Below, piece by piece: positions 26,659 through 34,677 of a stretch of DNA of 64,000 bases. Made by a program: the position numbers and the translations under genes. The stretch lies in assembly GCF_000242895.2 (NCBI RefSeq), contig NC_021171.1:1894001-1958000 (forward strand), in the 5' to 3' direction. Source of the DNA: Bacillus sp. 1NLA3E. GTDB lineage: Bacteria; Bacillota; Bacilli; Bacillales; Cytobacillaceae. How positions within the stretch are numbered: position 1 is the first letter of the stretch; every line of letters begins with the position of its first letter. The notes below the pieces were generated by a model. It saw only the letters and a program-made list of their open reading frames with translations, did no database searches and had not been told where the DNA came from.

Positions 26659-28425
26659 ATGTATCCAGCATTCAGACCAAATCATATGCACACTCAATTT
26701 TTATTTTTAACAGGAAAAGGTGGGGTAGGGAAAACCTCAACAGCTTGTGCGCTAGCTGTGGCATTAGCGGATAGCGGGAAAAAAGTATTATTGATAAGTA
26801 CTGACCCTGCCTCCAATTTAGAAGATGTGTTTGGAATCGAATTAACCAGCGCACCAAAAGCCGTTCCAGCGGTTGAAAATTTATTTGCTAGTAACATTGA
26901 CCCTGAAGCTGCTGCAAAAGCTTATCGTGAAAGTGTTGTCGGTCCGTATCGAGAGAAATTTCCTGAAGCAGTAGTGACTACAATGGAAGAACAGCTATCA
27001 GGGGCATGTACAGTAGAAATTGCAGCCTTTGACGAATTTACCAATTTTCTTACAAATATTGAAATCGTAAATCTATATGACCACATTATTTTTGATACAG
27101 CCCCAACAGGCCATACATTACGGCTTTTGCAGCTTCCCACTGCTTGGGATGGATTTTTAGAAGAAAGTACACTCGGTGCATCGTGTTTGGGCCCTTTATC
27201 GGGACTGGCAGATAAAAAAGATTTATATTCAAAGGCCGTATCGGCTCTTTCTGACCCAACTAAAACGACATTAATGTTGGTAACGCGACCTGATGTCTCA
27301 TCTCTCTTTGAAGCAGACCGAGCTTCAAAAGAGCTAAAAGAAATTGGAATCAAAAACAAAATGCTGATCATAAACGGTCTTCTTCAGAACCACGTTGAAC
27401 AAGATGAAGTGTCATCAGCATTTTATCATCGGCAAAGACAGGCATTAAAGCAGATATCAAAAAATTTAACGGAGAGCACTATTTACTCGCTACCATACCT
27501 TGCCTATTCATTAACAGGAGTAGAAAATCTTCGCAATCTTTTTAAACCAAACGAATTTCCAAAAAAAGAAAATCACATGGGGAGTAAATTCGTTCAACTT
27601 CCTGGATTAAAAGCTGTGGTTGATGACTCTTCAGCAAGTCATACAAAGCTAATCTTCACGATGGGCAAAGGCGGTGTTGGAAAAACAACGGTTGCAGCAG
27701 CCATTGCCGTGGGTCTAGTTGAAAAAGGGCATCGGGTCCATTTGACCACAACCGATCCTGCGGCTCACCTAGAATATCAATTTCAAAGTGAGCATCTGAA
27801 TCAAAATTTAACGATTAGTAGCATTAATCCGAAAGTAGAAGTTGAAAAATATAAAGCAACCGTATTATCCAATGCGAGTAAGGACTTGGATGAAGCAGGT
27901 CTTGCATACTTGCAAGAAGATTTAGAGTCACCGTGTACAGAAGAAATTGCCGTTTTTCAAGCCTTTGCGGAAGTAGTAGCCAGATCAATTAATGAAATTG
28001 TCGTTATAGATACGGCACCGACAGGACACACCTTACTATTATTAGATGCTTCTCAGTCATATAGCAAAGAGATTGAAAGGTCAACTGGAGACGTGCCAGA
28101 AAGTGCAAAAATGCTACTGCCACAAATTCGGAATCCAAAAGAAACAGCCGTTGTTATTGTCACACTTGCGGAAGCGACCCCTGTTTTAGAGTCATCCAGA
28201 TTACAAGATGATTTAAGAAGAGCTAATATTAGTCCAAAATGGTGGGTGATCAATCAGAGTTTATCTACCACAACGACAAACGATCCTATTTTAAAAGGAA
28301 AAGCTATTTCGGAAACTAAATGGATCAATGAAGTAAAGGAAAACCTAGCTGAGGAATGTGCGCTTATTCCTTGGTTGCATGAAGAAAAAATTGGTTATGA
28401 CAAGCTAAAGGATTACTTATTTTAA
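26659..28425 (+). CDS. arsA: Arsenite-stimulated ATPase ArsA
   Basis: About 588 residues with two homologous halves, each with a P-loop: GKGGVGKTS near residue 18 and GKGGVGKTT near residue 337. Both halves carry DTAPTGHTL signatures. Three conserved metal-site cysteines are visible (LSGACTVEI, GASCLGPLSG, ESPCTEEIAVF). ArsA hydrolyses ATP on arsenite binding and drives the efflux permease. The ATG at 26659 is chosen because AAGGA precedes it; a TTG 18 bases upstream lacks spacing. Downstream of arsD. Confidence 0.94.
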   Translation: MYPAFRPNHMHTQFLFLTGKGGVGKTSTACALAVALADSGKKVLLISTDPASNLEDVFGIELTSAPKAVPAVENLFASNIDPEAAAKAYRESVVGPYREKFPEAVVTTMEEQLSGACTVEIAAFDEFTNFLTNIEIVNLYDHIIFDTAPTGHTLRLLQLPTAWDGFLEESTLGASCLGPLSGLADKKDLYSKAVSALSDPTKTTLMLVTRPDVSSLFEADRASKELKEIGIKNKMLIINGLLQNHVEQDEVSSAFYHRQRQALKQISKNLTESTIYSLPYLAYSLTGVENLRNLFKPNEFPKKENHMGSKFVQLPGLKAVVDDSSASHTKLIFTMGKGGVGKTTVAAAIAVGLVEKGHRVHLTTTDPAAHLEYQFQSEHLNQNLTISSINPKVEVEKYKATVLSNASKDLDEAGLAYLQEDLESPCTEEIAVFQAFAEVVARSINEIVVIDTAPTGHTLLLLDASQSYSKEIERSTGDVPESAKMLLPQIRNPKETAVVIVTLAEATPVLESSRLQDDLRRANISPKWWVINQSLSTTTTNDPILKGKAISETKWINEVKENLAEECALIPWLHEEKIGYDKLKDYLF

Positions 28426-28464
28426 GGCTTAAATGGATGCAAAAAAATAAAGGAGGAGCAATAG

Positions 28465-28740
28465 ATGAAAATTACAGATGAAGCTAAACAACTGTTAGAA
28501 AGCTTTTTAAAAGAAAAAGGGGCTGACGGAATTCGTCTTTATACGGTTGGAGGCTGCTGTGGGCCACAATTTGCCATATCTCTAGATCCACCACAGGAAT
28601 CGGATAGAATGGAAACGATTAATGGAATTAAAGTAGCATTTGATGCACAAATCACGACAACTGAGGAATTAACTCTAGACAAAGAAGAAAATCAAGAAGG
28701 CACAGGATTGGTTTTATTAGGTGCTAGTAGCTGTTGCTAA
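28465..28740 (+). CDS. HesB/IscA-like small protein with vicinal cysteines
   Basis: 91 residues, with the HesB/IscA-like fold suggested by ITDEAKQLLESFLKEKG and IRLYTVGGCCGPQFAISLD. This is the group in which some relatives are selenoproteins at the same place. Cys31-Cys32 sit in the predicted ligand loop and the protein ends SSCC (Cys90-Cys91). Genes of this kind occur at the end of ars operons. The two pairs of adjacent cysteines could bind As(III) or Fe-S, but this is inference. AAAGGAGGAGC lies before the ATG, and a strong terminator follows the stop. Confidence 0.75.
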   Translation: MKITDEAKQLLESFLKEKGADGIRLYTVGGCCGPQFAISLDPPQESDRMETINGIKVAFDAQITTTEELTLDKEENQEGTGLVLLGASSCC

Positions 28741-28744
28741 AAGG

Positions 28745-28778
28745 AAATGGCTCAGTCGCTAGGACTGAGCCATTTTTG
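28745..28778 (+). terminator. Terminator of the ars operon
   Basis: AAATGGCTCAGTC and GACTGAGCCATTT enclose a 5-base loop, followed by T. Perfect 13-bp stem just after the hesB-like gene, facing the convergent arsM gene. Confidence 0.9.
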
Positions 28779-28806
28779 AACATATTGGGATATTATCTCC
28801 TTTGGT

Positions 28807-29598
28807 TTATTCCTTTATAGCCTCTATTAGAAAAGAAGCGACGAAATCTTCAATATTTTTATCAGGGGACCATGTTTTTATGATCTCTCTGCTGTTATCT
28901 TTTTGTGCCATTTGAATATCCTTGAATCCCGCGTTACACAGCATATTTTTAATGTCTTCAACATATTCAGCACCACCAACACAGCCTGTAATCAATCTCA
29001 GATCCTGTTTTATGTTTTGCGGGATGGGTGCTGTTGCGACAACATCAGATATTGATAACCTGCCACCCGGCTTAAGAACTCTGAAGGCTTCTTTAAATAC
29101 TTGGGCTTTATCTAGAGAAAGGTTAATGACACAATTGGATATGATCACATTCACTGACGCATCAGCAACGGGTATATGTTCGATTTCTCCCAATCTGAAT
29201 TCAACATTGGAATATCCACTTTTCTCCGCATTTTTTCTTGCCAACTTAATCATATCGGGGGTCATATCAACCCCAATTACATACCCAGTTTCACCTACCT
29301 GCCTCCTTGCAAGGAAACAATCAAATCCGCCTCCACTTCCAAGATCGAGAACGACTTCTCCTTCTTTAATAGCTGCGATGGCGATAGGATTTCCACATCC
29401 TAATCCCATATTGGATTCAAGCGGTATATTTAATAGATCATCTGCTTTATAACCTAATTTAATTGAGGTCTCACTAATATCAAAGGGAGTCTCTTCACAA
29501 CTACAACCACTACTGCAACAGCCTTGGTCTGATCCTTTCAATGCAACCTCTGCATAGTTTTTTCGAATAAATTCTCTAATTTCTTCTTTGTCTTTCAT
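28807..29598 (-). CDS. arsM: Arsenite S-adenosylmethionine methyltransferase ArsM
   Basis: About 263 residues. The SAM-binding motif is VLDLGSGGGFD. The As(III)-binding cysteines are Cys68 (LGCGN), Cys156 (SNCVINLS) and Cys206 (TGCVGGAEY), matching the conserved trio of ArsM. The N-terminal GCCSSGCSC gives extra thiols. ArsM methylates arsenite to mono-, di- and trimethyl arsenicals. The ATG at 29598 follows GGAGGG; an upstream in-frame ATG overlaps that site. It is followed upstream on the same strand by a MarR gene, and faces the ars operon terminator. Confidence 0.93.
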   Translation of the reverse strand: MKDKEEIREFIRKNYAEVALKGSDQGCCSSGCSCEETPFDISETSIKLGYKADDLLNIPLESNMGLGCGNPIAIAAIKEGEVVLDLGSGGGFDCFLARRQVGETGYVIGVDMTPDMIKLARKNAEKSGYSNVEFRLGEIEHIPVADASVNVIISNCVINLSLDKAQVFKEAFRVLKPGGRLSISDVVATAPIPQNIKQDLRLITGCVGGAEYVEDIKNMLCNAGFKDIQMAQKDNSREIIKTWSPDKNIEDFVASFLIEAIKE

Positions 29599-29667
29599 AA
29601 AATAACCCTCCATCTACTTTTGGTGATTATTTGTGATTTACAAGTATTTTATTAAGAATATCCCGGT

Positions 29668-30123
29668 TTATTTTGGTGGGCAACAATAACTTTCTGATTT
29701 TCTCATTGCCTCATCTAAAAGCTGCATCGATCGAATAACAGTTTCTCGCTCGAAATCACTAAAGGGAGATAAAATGTCGTTAAGATACTTATTCATTTCT
29801 TGATTTATATTTTGCTCGGTCTGGGTTCCTTTAGGCGTGAGTGATAGAAGGTTTACGCGATTATCATTAGGATGAGGTGTCTTTTTGACCAAATCCCTTT
29901 CAACAAGGGTCTTGACTTGACGGCTAAAGGTTGTGATATCTAAACCCAAAGCTCCAGCAATATCCTGCATTGACGGCTTGTTCTGTCTAGAGATCTCGTA
30001 TAATATGTGGCCTTGAATGAGACTAATATCATCCCCACAGCAGTCTTCACAGCAACGTTCATTCAGGAAGCCAAATCTTCTAACAATCATTTGGAGCAAA
30101 CTTCTTAAGTTGTTATTTTCCAA
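29668..30123 (-). CDS. MarR-family regulator with paired cysteines
   Basis: 151 residues from a TTG at 30123 with GAGGTG upstream. The winged helix reads SMQDIAGALGLDITTFSRQVKTL, then the wing KTPHPNDNRV. Unusually for MarR, it carries CCEDCC (Cys24, 25, 28, 29) near the dimer interface and CC (147, 148) near the C-terminus. Between arsM (same strand, probably its operon partner) and an ArsN1-like gene (divergent), it is a good candidate for a sensor of arsenicals, perhaps methylated or organic ones. That sensing role is inference. Confidence 0.82.
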   Translation of the reverse strand: MENNNLRSLLQMIVRRFGFLNERCCEDCCGDDISLIQGHILYEISRQNKPSMQDIAGALGLDITTFSRQVKTLVERDLVKKTPHPNDNRVNLLSLTPKGTQTEQNINQEMNKYLNDILSPFSDFERETVIRSMQLLDEAMRKSESYCCPPK

Positions 30124-30157
30124 TTTAATCACCTCACAATTATTTATATAATAATTA

Positions 30158-30200
30158 TTTGCAAATTGCAAGTTTTTAAATTTTCAAAATGCAAATAGTT
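30158..30200. promoter_or_regulatory. Candidate MarR operator in the divergent gap
   Basis: TTTGCAAATTGCAA (30158-30171) contains overlapping TTGCAA palindromes, and ATGCAAATAG follows at 30189-30198. The repeats lie between the cysteine-rich MarR gene and the divergent acetyltransferase gene, where an autoregulating MarR protein would bind. Confidence 0.4.
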
Positions 30201-30243
30201 TGATAAAATAAATTTAGGGAATTAAATTTAAGGAGAGATTACA

Positions 30244-30744
30244 GTGAAATCGAATCTAAAAACAAGGTTAGCCACAAAAGAGGACTTGGAATCCATTCTT
30301 GAAATTTATAACCAAGGAATTGAGGATAGGATTGCTACATTAGAAGAAACTCCAAAAGACTTAGATTATATGCAAAATTGGTTCGAGAAAGATCATAATC
30401 AGCGTTTTGCAGTTTTGGTTGCTGAGCAATCTGGGAAAATTGTGGGTTGGACATCTTTAAACCGATATTCCAATCGATGTGCCTACGATGGCGTGGCGGA
30501 TTTGTCTATTTATATTAAAAGGAAAAATCGGGGAACGGGAATTGGTTCGTTATTATTGAGAGATATTGAGCTCCTTGCAATGGAGAATAAATTTAATAAA
30601 ATTGTCCTATTTACCCTCCCATTTAACGAATTAGGGCAGGGGCTTTATAGAAAAAATGGTTATCGAGAAGTGGGGTTATTGAAGAATCAGGGGAAGTTAG
30701 ATGGTCGTTTTGTCGATGTGATGGTCATGGAAAAGGTTTTTTAA
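30244..30744 (+). CDS. arsN1: GNAT acetyltransferase, probable arsinothricin N-acetyltransferase (ArsN1-like)
   Basis: 166 residues resembling phosphinothricin acetyltransferases. IYNQGIEDRIATLEE gives the N-terminal substrate region, RKNRGTGIGSLLL the acetyl-CoA loop, and YRKNGYREVGLLKNQGK, followed by a DGRFVDVMVMEK ending, closes the fold. This pattern and the location beside arsM match ArsN1, which inactivates the arsenic-containing antibiotic arsinothricin by N-acetylation. It starts with GTG behind AAGGAG. It reads divergently from the MarR gene, which may control it. A phosphinothricin-type or amino-acid substrate remains possible. Confidence 0.75.
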   Translation: MKSNLKTRLATKEDLESILEIYNQGIEDRIATLEETPKDLDYMQNWFEKDHNQRFAVLVAEQSGKIVGWTSLNRYSNRCAYDGVADLSIYIKRKNRGTGIGSLLLRDIELLAMENKFNKIVLFTLPFNELGQGLYRKNGYREVGLLKNQGKLDGRFVDVMVMEKVF

Positions 30745-30833
30745 AATTTTTGACTTCCTAGTTGAACAGTCTAATTGGCTGCTCATAACAAAGCGAGTTG
30801 ACTTGAAAAAGTGGTAGGGTGCTAATATATTAG

Positions 30834-30863
30834 AAGGAACCTCTATCGTTAGAAGTTCCTTTT
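30834..30863. terminator. Terminator between the acetyltransferase and DUF2164 genes
   Basis: AAGGAAC and GTTCCTT form the base of an imperfect hairpin (inner TCT/AGA), followed by TTTG. It is placed in a convergent gap and may serve both strands. Confidence 0.6.
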
Positions 30864-30872
30864 GTGTATTTC

Positions 30873-31118
30873 TTATCTTTTTATTGGTCGTTCCAAAGTT
30901 AATATTTCATCTTCAAGTGAAGCAAATTGCTGATCAATAACATTTTTTGCATCTAAAACTGCAGCATTATAGAAATGTGGAGCAAGGGACTTCTTCACGA
31001 AATCTAATACCGTTTCAGCCGCAAATTCAGATATTTCTTCATCTCTTTCTTGTGAAAAGAAATACTGAATGTCAGATATCATTAATTGTTGTTGCTCTTT
31101 AGTAAGTTTTATGAACAA
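30873..31118 (-). CDS. DUF2164 family protein
   Basis: 81 residues beginning IKLTKEQQQLMISDIQYFF, which is the DUF2164 pattern: small, all-helical, acidic and cytoplasmic, with the family segment DEEISEFAAETVLDFVKK. Function unknown. It begins with a TTG preceded by AGGAGTGG at correct spacing. It is a single gene, convergent with arsN1. Confidence 0.82.
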   Translation of the reverse strand: MFIKLTKEQQQLMISDIQYFFSQERDEEISEFAAETVLDFVKKSLAPHFYNAAVLDAKNVIDQQFASLEDEILTLERPIKR

Positions 31119-31278
31119 ATTAGACCACTCCTAAAAAATTTCATTACTGTAACTATACAATGGTATTTTGAAATAGAACAGGCATTATTTTTTTCGAGAA
31201 ATTGGAATTGAATTAGTACTACTAGTGTGATGGAAAATGGTAAAATAAAAAAATCTAGAGGAAAGAGGGCAGCAGGAA

Positions 31279-31578
31279 ATGGATAAAGTAGAGGTAATAG
31301 CTCGCAGAATACTAGGCTGGAAAATGAATAGCTGGGATAAATGGTTTGATTATGAAAAAGGTATTTTCATCCGTAATTTTCAACCTGAGCAAAAACTTGA
31401 CCATGCAATGCTTATCGTTGAAAAATTAGAAAAGCTAGGATTTACATATACAAAAAAAGGGGCTTACGAGGTGTGCTTTAATGACGAAGGCGCCACTGGT
31501 GAAACCTTACCACAAGCAATCGTGAATGCAGCCTATTCAATCGCTGACAATAGTTCAATCGCTGATGAATGGCTGTAG
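31279..31578 (+). CDS. BC1872-family (phage ABA sandwich) protein
   Basis: 99 residues matching a small Bacillus/phage family: ARRILGWKMNSWDKW, DHAMLIVEKLEKLGFTYT, EVCFNDEGATGETLPQAI and the ending SIADEWL. The fold is predicted as an ABA sandwich; such proteins occur in prophages and host genomes with unknown role. AAAGAGGGCAGCAGG lies before the ATG. Its stop codon TAG is the first part of the 52-bp repeat array that follows (GTAGTGACC), so the array begins exactly at the gene's end. Confidence 0.75.
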   Translation: MDKVEVIARRILGWKMNSWDKWFDYEKGIFIRNFQPEQKLDHAMLIVEKLEKLGFTYTKKGAYEVCFNDEGATGETLPQAIVNAAYSIADNSSIADEWL

Positions 31579-31962
31579 TGACCGAAAATAGACAAAAATA
31601 CCTGAACGGTCACTAAACTTGAAGTAGTGACCGAAGATGGGAAAAAAATACCTGAACGGTCACTAAACTAGTGAAGTAGTGACCGAAGAGAGGGAAAAAG
31701 AACTCAGTCGGTCACTAAACCAGTTAAGTAGTGACCAAAGATGGGAAAAAAATACCCGAGCGGTCACTAAACCGGTGAAGTAGTGACCGAAGATGGGAAA
31801 AGAATACCCGAGCGGTCACTAAACCGGTGAAGTAGTGACCAAAGAGAGGGGAAAAGGACTCAGACGGTCACTAAACCAGTTAAGTAGTTACCAAAGAGAG
31901 AAAAAAAGGACCCAGGCGGTCACTAAAAATAGGGCAGTAGCGACCGAAAGACAATGTGACAG
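31575..31962. repeat. 52-bp inverted-repeat array, locus 2 (seven full units)
   Basis: Units start at 31575, 31624, 31676, 31728, 31780, 31832, 31884 and a partial one at 31937. The pattern is GTAGTGACCGAAGA, then an A-rich stretch of about 18 bases, CGGTCACTAAACC and a GGTGAA linker. AGTGACCG and CGGTCACT form the stem of each unit. Two variants alternate (GATGGGAAAAAAATAC and GAGAGGGAAAAAG). Same family and period as locus 1. Confidence 0.88.
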
Positions 31963-32035
31963 CTCCCTTAGTCATTAAAGTGCGGGTAATATCAGATAGG
32001 TAGGACAAAGTGACAGGTTGACTATTCCATGTTGT

Positions 32036-32164
32036 TTACTTATTTTGACTTTTTAGTGCCTTTAGTGCTTTTTTTTCTAGTCCATTTTCTCCCGCAAATT
32101 CTACATCTGCTTTTGGTAGAGCATTTTTATTATTCTTAAATTGATTATTCTTATTTTTAGCCAT
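32036..32164 (-). CDS. Small basic protein, 42 residues
   Basis: Begins MAKNKNNQFKNNKNALPKAD and ends KALKSQNK; very hydrophilic, Asn/Lys-rich. GGTGGTGAG lies upstream of the ATG. The central VEFAGENGLEKKA is slightly acidic. Composition and size resemble small spore proteins of bacilli, but no family was recognised. It is located between the 52-bp repeat array and proC. Confidence 0.6.
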   Translation of the reverse strand: MAKNKNNQFKNNKNALPKADVEFAGENGLEKKALKALKSQNK

Positions 32165-32423
32165 TTTCTCACCACCATTGCAGGCTGATATAGTTATTCC
32201 TTAAATGATGCCAACACAATATAAGGATTACGGTGCGGAAATTTTTTATGTTTTTTTCGATTGGCACCCACTATTTTAGTTTGCTTTCTTTTTTGGAGGC
32301 TATGCTATTTGATTTTCTTCTTGAACGAAATATTTATTAGAAATCATGCAAACGGTCTATCAAGGTTATTATATGATGGATTATAAATCGATTGGAAAAA
32401 CAAGGTTGTCTCTAATCAAATCA

Positions 32424-33230
32424 TTAGCTATTCAACAATTTCGATTTTGCAACACATGCATCAACTGCTTTAATGACTGACGACCGGAACCCATTTTCTT
32501 CAAGGCTTGCAATCGCCTCAATTGTCGCTCCACCTGGTGAGCAAACCTGATCTTTTAGCTCTCCTGGATGAATACCAGTTTCCAATACCATTTTTGCGGC
32601 GCCCAATATTGCCTGAGATGCAAAAATATAAGCCTGTTTCCTTGGCATTCCTTGTTTGACTGCTCCATCAGCAAGAGCTTCAATGAACATATAGGCATAG
32701 GCAGGAGAAGCGCCGCTGACCCCACTAACGACATCCATAAGGTTTTCTTCTATAAATTCAACTTCACCGAAGCATTCGAAAATCGCTTTTAGTTCCTGTT
32801 TTTCATCAGCTGAAATTAAATCATTGACACACAGTGCTGACATTGCCTCACCCACAAGAGCCGGGGTATTAGGCATAGATCTAGCTATTTTGATTTTGCG
32901 CCCAAATCGCTGTTCATTTTGAGCGATGGTCTGCCCAGCAGCAATCATAATAATGATGGTTTGTTCGTGAATGCTTTCTCTTATTTGTTCAATAACTGAT
33001 TCATACATATCGGGAGTAACTGAAAGGAAAATGATGTTACAGTTCTGAGCCACCTCACGATTGTCCTCTTTAATTTGAATGCCATAAGCCTGTTTCATTT
33101 CCTCAAGATTAGATAAAGAACGGTTTGAAGCATAAATATTGTCTGGACTTGTATGTCCCGATTTCACAATCCCGCCGATCATTGCTTTGGCCATGCTTCC
33201 GCAACCAATAAAACCAATTTTTCTGTTCAT
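32424..33230 (-). CDS. proC: Pyrroline-5-carboxylate reductase
   Basis: 268 residues from the ATG at 33230 (AAGGAA upstream; an earlier in-frame start at 33260 is less well placed). The Rossmann site GFIGCGSMAKAMIGG opens the protein, and the ProC signature near the C-terminus reads HPGELKDQVCSPGGATIEAI. The enzyme makes L-proline from pyrroline-5-carboxylate using NAD(P)H. No other proline genes are next to it. It is divergent from the LysR gene across a 390-base gap. Confidence 0.92.
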   Translation of the reverse strand: MNRKIGFIGCGSMAKAMIGGIVKSGHTSPDNIYASNRSLSNLEEMKQAYGIQIKEDNREVAQNCNIIFLSVTPDMYESVIEQIRESIHEQTIIIMIAAGQTIAQNEQRFGRKIKIARSMPNTPALVGEAMSALCVNDLISADEKQELKAIFECFGEVEFIEENLMDVVSGVSGASPAYAYMFIEALADGAVKQGMPRKQAYIFASQAILGAAKMVLETGIHPGELKDQVCSPGGATIEAIASLEENGFRSSVIKAVDACVAKSKLLNS

Positions 33231-33540
33231 AAAACAATTCCTTTCTAAGATGTTTTTCATAAATGAACTGATTATAACATGCGAATCAATGCAGCCCTAA
33301 TAAGAGAACTAACTTTGGAGACGGCTTTTTATATTTTTTTAAAAATTAAAATATTCGGTTGATTAAATTAGGAATAAATAATATGATATAAAAAAACAAA
33401 ACACATAAAAATACTCGGTATTAAAAACGTTAAAATTAGGTATTCAAAAAACTCAACAGTCATACATTCTTTAATAGTAGAGCTAATACCCATTTTTTCA
33501 CTAACAATAGTCGGGTTAAAAACATTATTTATTGAGCTGA
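33231..33540. other. A/T-rich gap upstream of the sulfur cluster
   Basis: No gene on either strand. It contains the proC promoter side and, closer to the LysR gene, the likely leader of the regulator. The pair ACTCGGTATTAAAAACG and AATTAGGTATTC shares GGTATT. I did not find a clear CymR or T-box motif. Confidence 0.4.
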
Positions 33541-33592
33541 TTGGTCGACCAAAAGCTCCTGAACGCTAAGCGTACAGGAGCTTTTGGTTTTT
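33541..33592 (+). terminator. Leader terminator / possible attenuator before the LysR gene
   Basis: ACCAAAAGCTCCTG (33548-33561) pairs perfectly with CAGGAGCTTTTGGT (33575-33588), the loop has its own ACGC/GCGT, and five T follow. No plus-strand gene precedes it, so it would terminate transcripts of the LysR leader. The 12-bp palindrome TTGGTCGACCAA (33541-33552) overlaps the 5' arm and could compete with it. Confidence 0.65.
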
Positions 33593-33617
33593 ATATTAGA
33601 GAAAAGGAGATGGGGAT

Positions 33618-34529
33618 TTGAACATAGATAATATTGAGGCATTTATGTATGTAGTGCATTTTAACAATATTCATAAGGCCGCAGACGCTTTGTTTTTGTC
33701 ACAACCAACTGTTACGGCGAGAATAAAGACGCTTGAGCGTGAACTTGATTCTGAATTATTTGTGCGACAGGGAAGAGGACTTATTTTAAATGAAAAAGGG
33801 AAAGAGTTTTTTCCATATGCAGAACAGATTATCCGAACCCTTCAACTGGGAAAAAAGCAATTGAAAAAAGCACCAATAAATGAAGAAATAACGATAGGTG
33901 CAAATATGATTACTTCACAATATTTTATTCCATTTGCCTTACCTTTATGGAAAAAAGCACATCCTGATTTGCGATTTAAATTTATTGCTGCACCAAACGA
34001 TATGCTCGTTGACAAACTGCTTCAAAAGCAAGTGGACCTGGCATTTTTAAAGGATGTGGAACATAACCGTCTCCAAAAACACGAGGTACTTGATAACTCG
34101 GTTCGATTAGTTGTCTATCCTGGACATTCATTTCAATTTCAGACAGATATCACAGCACAGCAATTAGCAGTGGAGCCAATGGTATTTTTTGAATGTGGTG
34201 CATTTGACTGGAATAGGGTTCGCAAAATTTTTGAAGTGAGTCATATAGAGCCACGCATTGAGTTTCAGGTAGATCATCTTGAAGTGGCTAAGGCGCTAAT
34301 ACTAAGCAGAAGCGGTATCGGATTTTTACCACATTTATGCGTAAAAAAAGAGATAGAACAGGGCAAATTGATTGAAATAGATGTGTCACACTTAATCAAG
34401 CTCAAACAATCTATCTATCTAATACATGGAAATAATGGCTCGGAACTACCTTTGCTTTGGGAGGATATTCTACATTCAGTTCAGGAATTTGAAAAAAATC
34501 ATCAACTATCACTTCTACATACTGATTGA
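33618..34529 (+). CDS. LysR-family transcriptional regulator of the sulfur cluster (YtlI-like)
   Basis: 303 residues. The N-terminal helix-turn-helix is in HKAADALFLSQPTVTARIKTLE and the C-terminal part is a periplasmic-binding-like effector domain. It starts with TTG preceded by AAAGGAGATGGGG. It sits directly upstream of the sulfur-salvage genes, as ytlI does next to the B. subtilis ytm operon, where YtlI activates and CymR represses. It probably activates the two promoters at 34576 and 38813, which share boxes. A leader terminator upstream may add control. Ortholog status to YtlI is inferred from context. Confidence 0.85.
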   Translation: MNIDNIEAFMYVVHFNNIHKAADALFLSQPTVTARIKTLERELDSELFVRQGRGLILNEKGKEFFPYAEQIIRTLQLGKKQLKKAPINEEITIGANMITSQYFIPFALPLWKKAHPDLRFKFIAAPNDMLVDKLLQKQVDLAFLKDVEHNRLQKHEVLDNSVRLVVYPGHSFQFQTDITAQQLAVEPMVFFECGAFDWNRVRKIFEVSHIEPRIEFQVDHLEVAKALILSRSGIGFLPHLCVKKEIEQGKLIEIDVSHLIKLKQSIYLIHGNNGSELPLLWEDILHSVQEFEKNHQLSLLHTD

Positions 34530-34536
34530 TTAAACT

Positions 34537-34605
34537 TTCCTATGAATACAATAAATCTTTCTATCAGCGAAAGGATTGTCATAGAAGGGTTTTAGGTGAT
34601 AGGAT
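34537..34605 (+). promoter_or_regulatory. Sulfur-cluster promoter 1 with LysR-type boxes
   Basis: TTCCTATGA (34537-34545) and TTTCTATCA (34558-34566) are spaced 21 bp start to start, then TTGTCA (34576-34581), an 18-base spacer and TAGGAT (34600-34605). Spacing and sequence are reproduced exactly at 38774-38842. The first luciferase-like gene starts 72 bases downstream. Confidence 0.75.
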
Positions 34606-34677
34606 AAGTCTCAACCAAATCCCAATAAAACATATTATTCATACCTGCAAAATTGGAATAAAAAAGGAGGAATTAAG

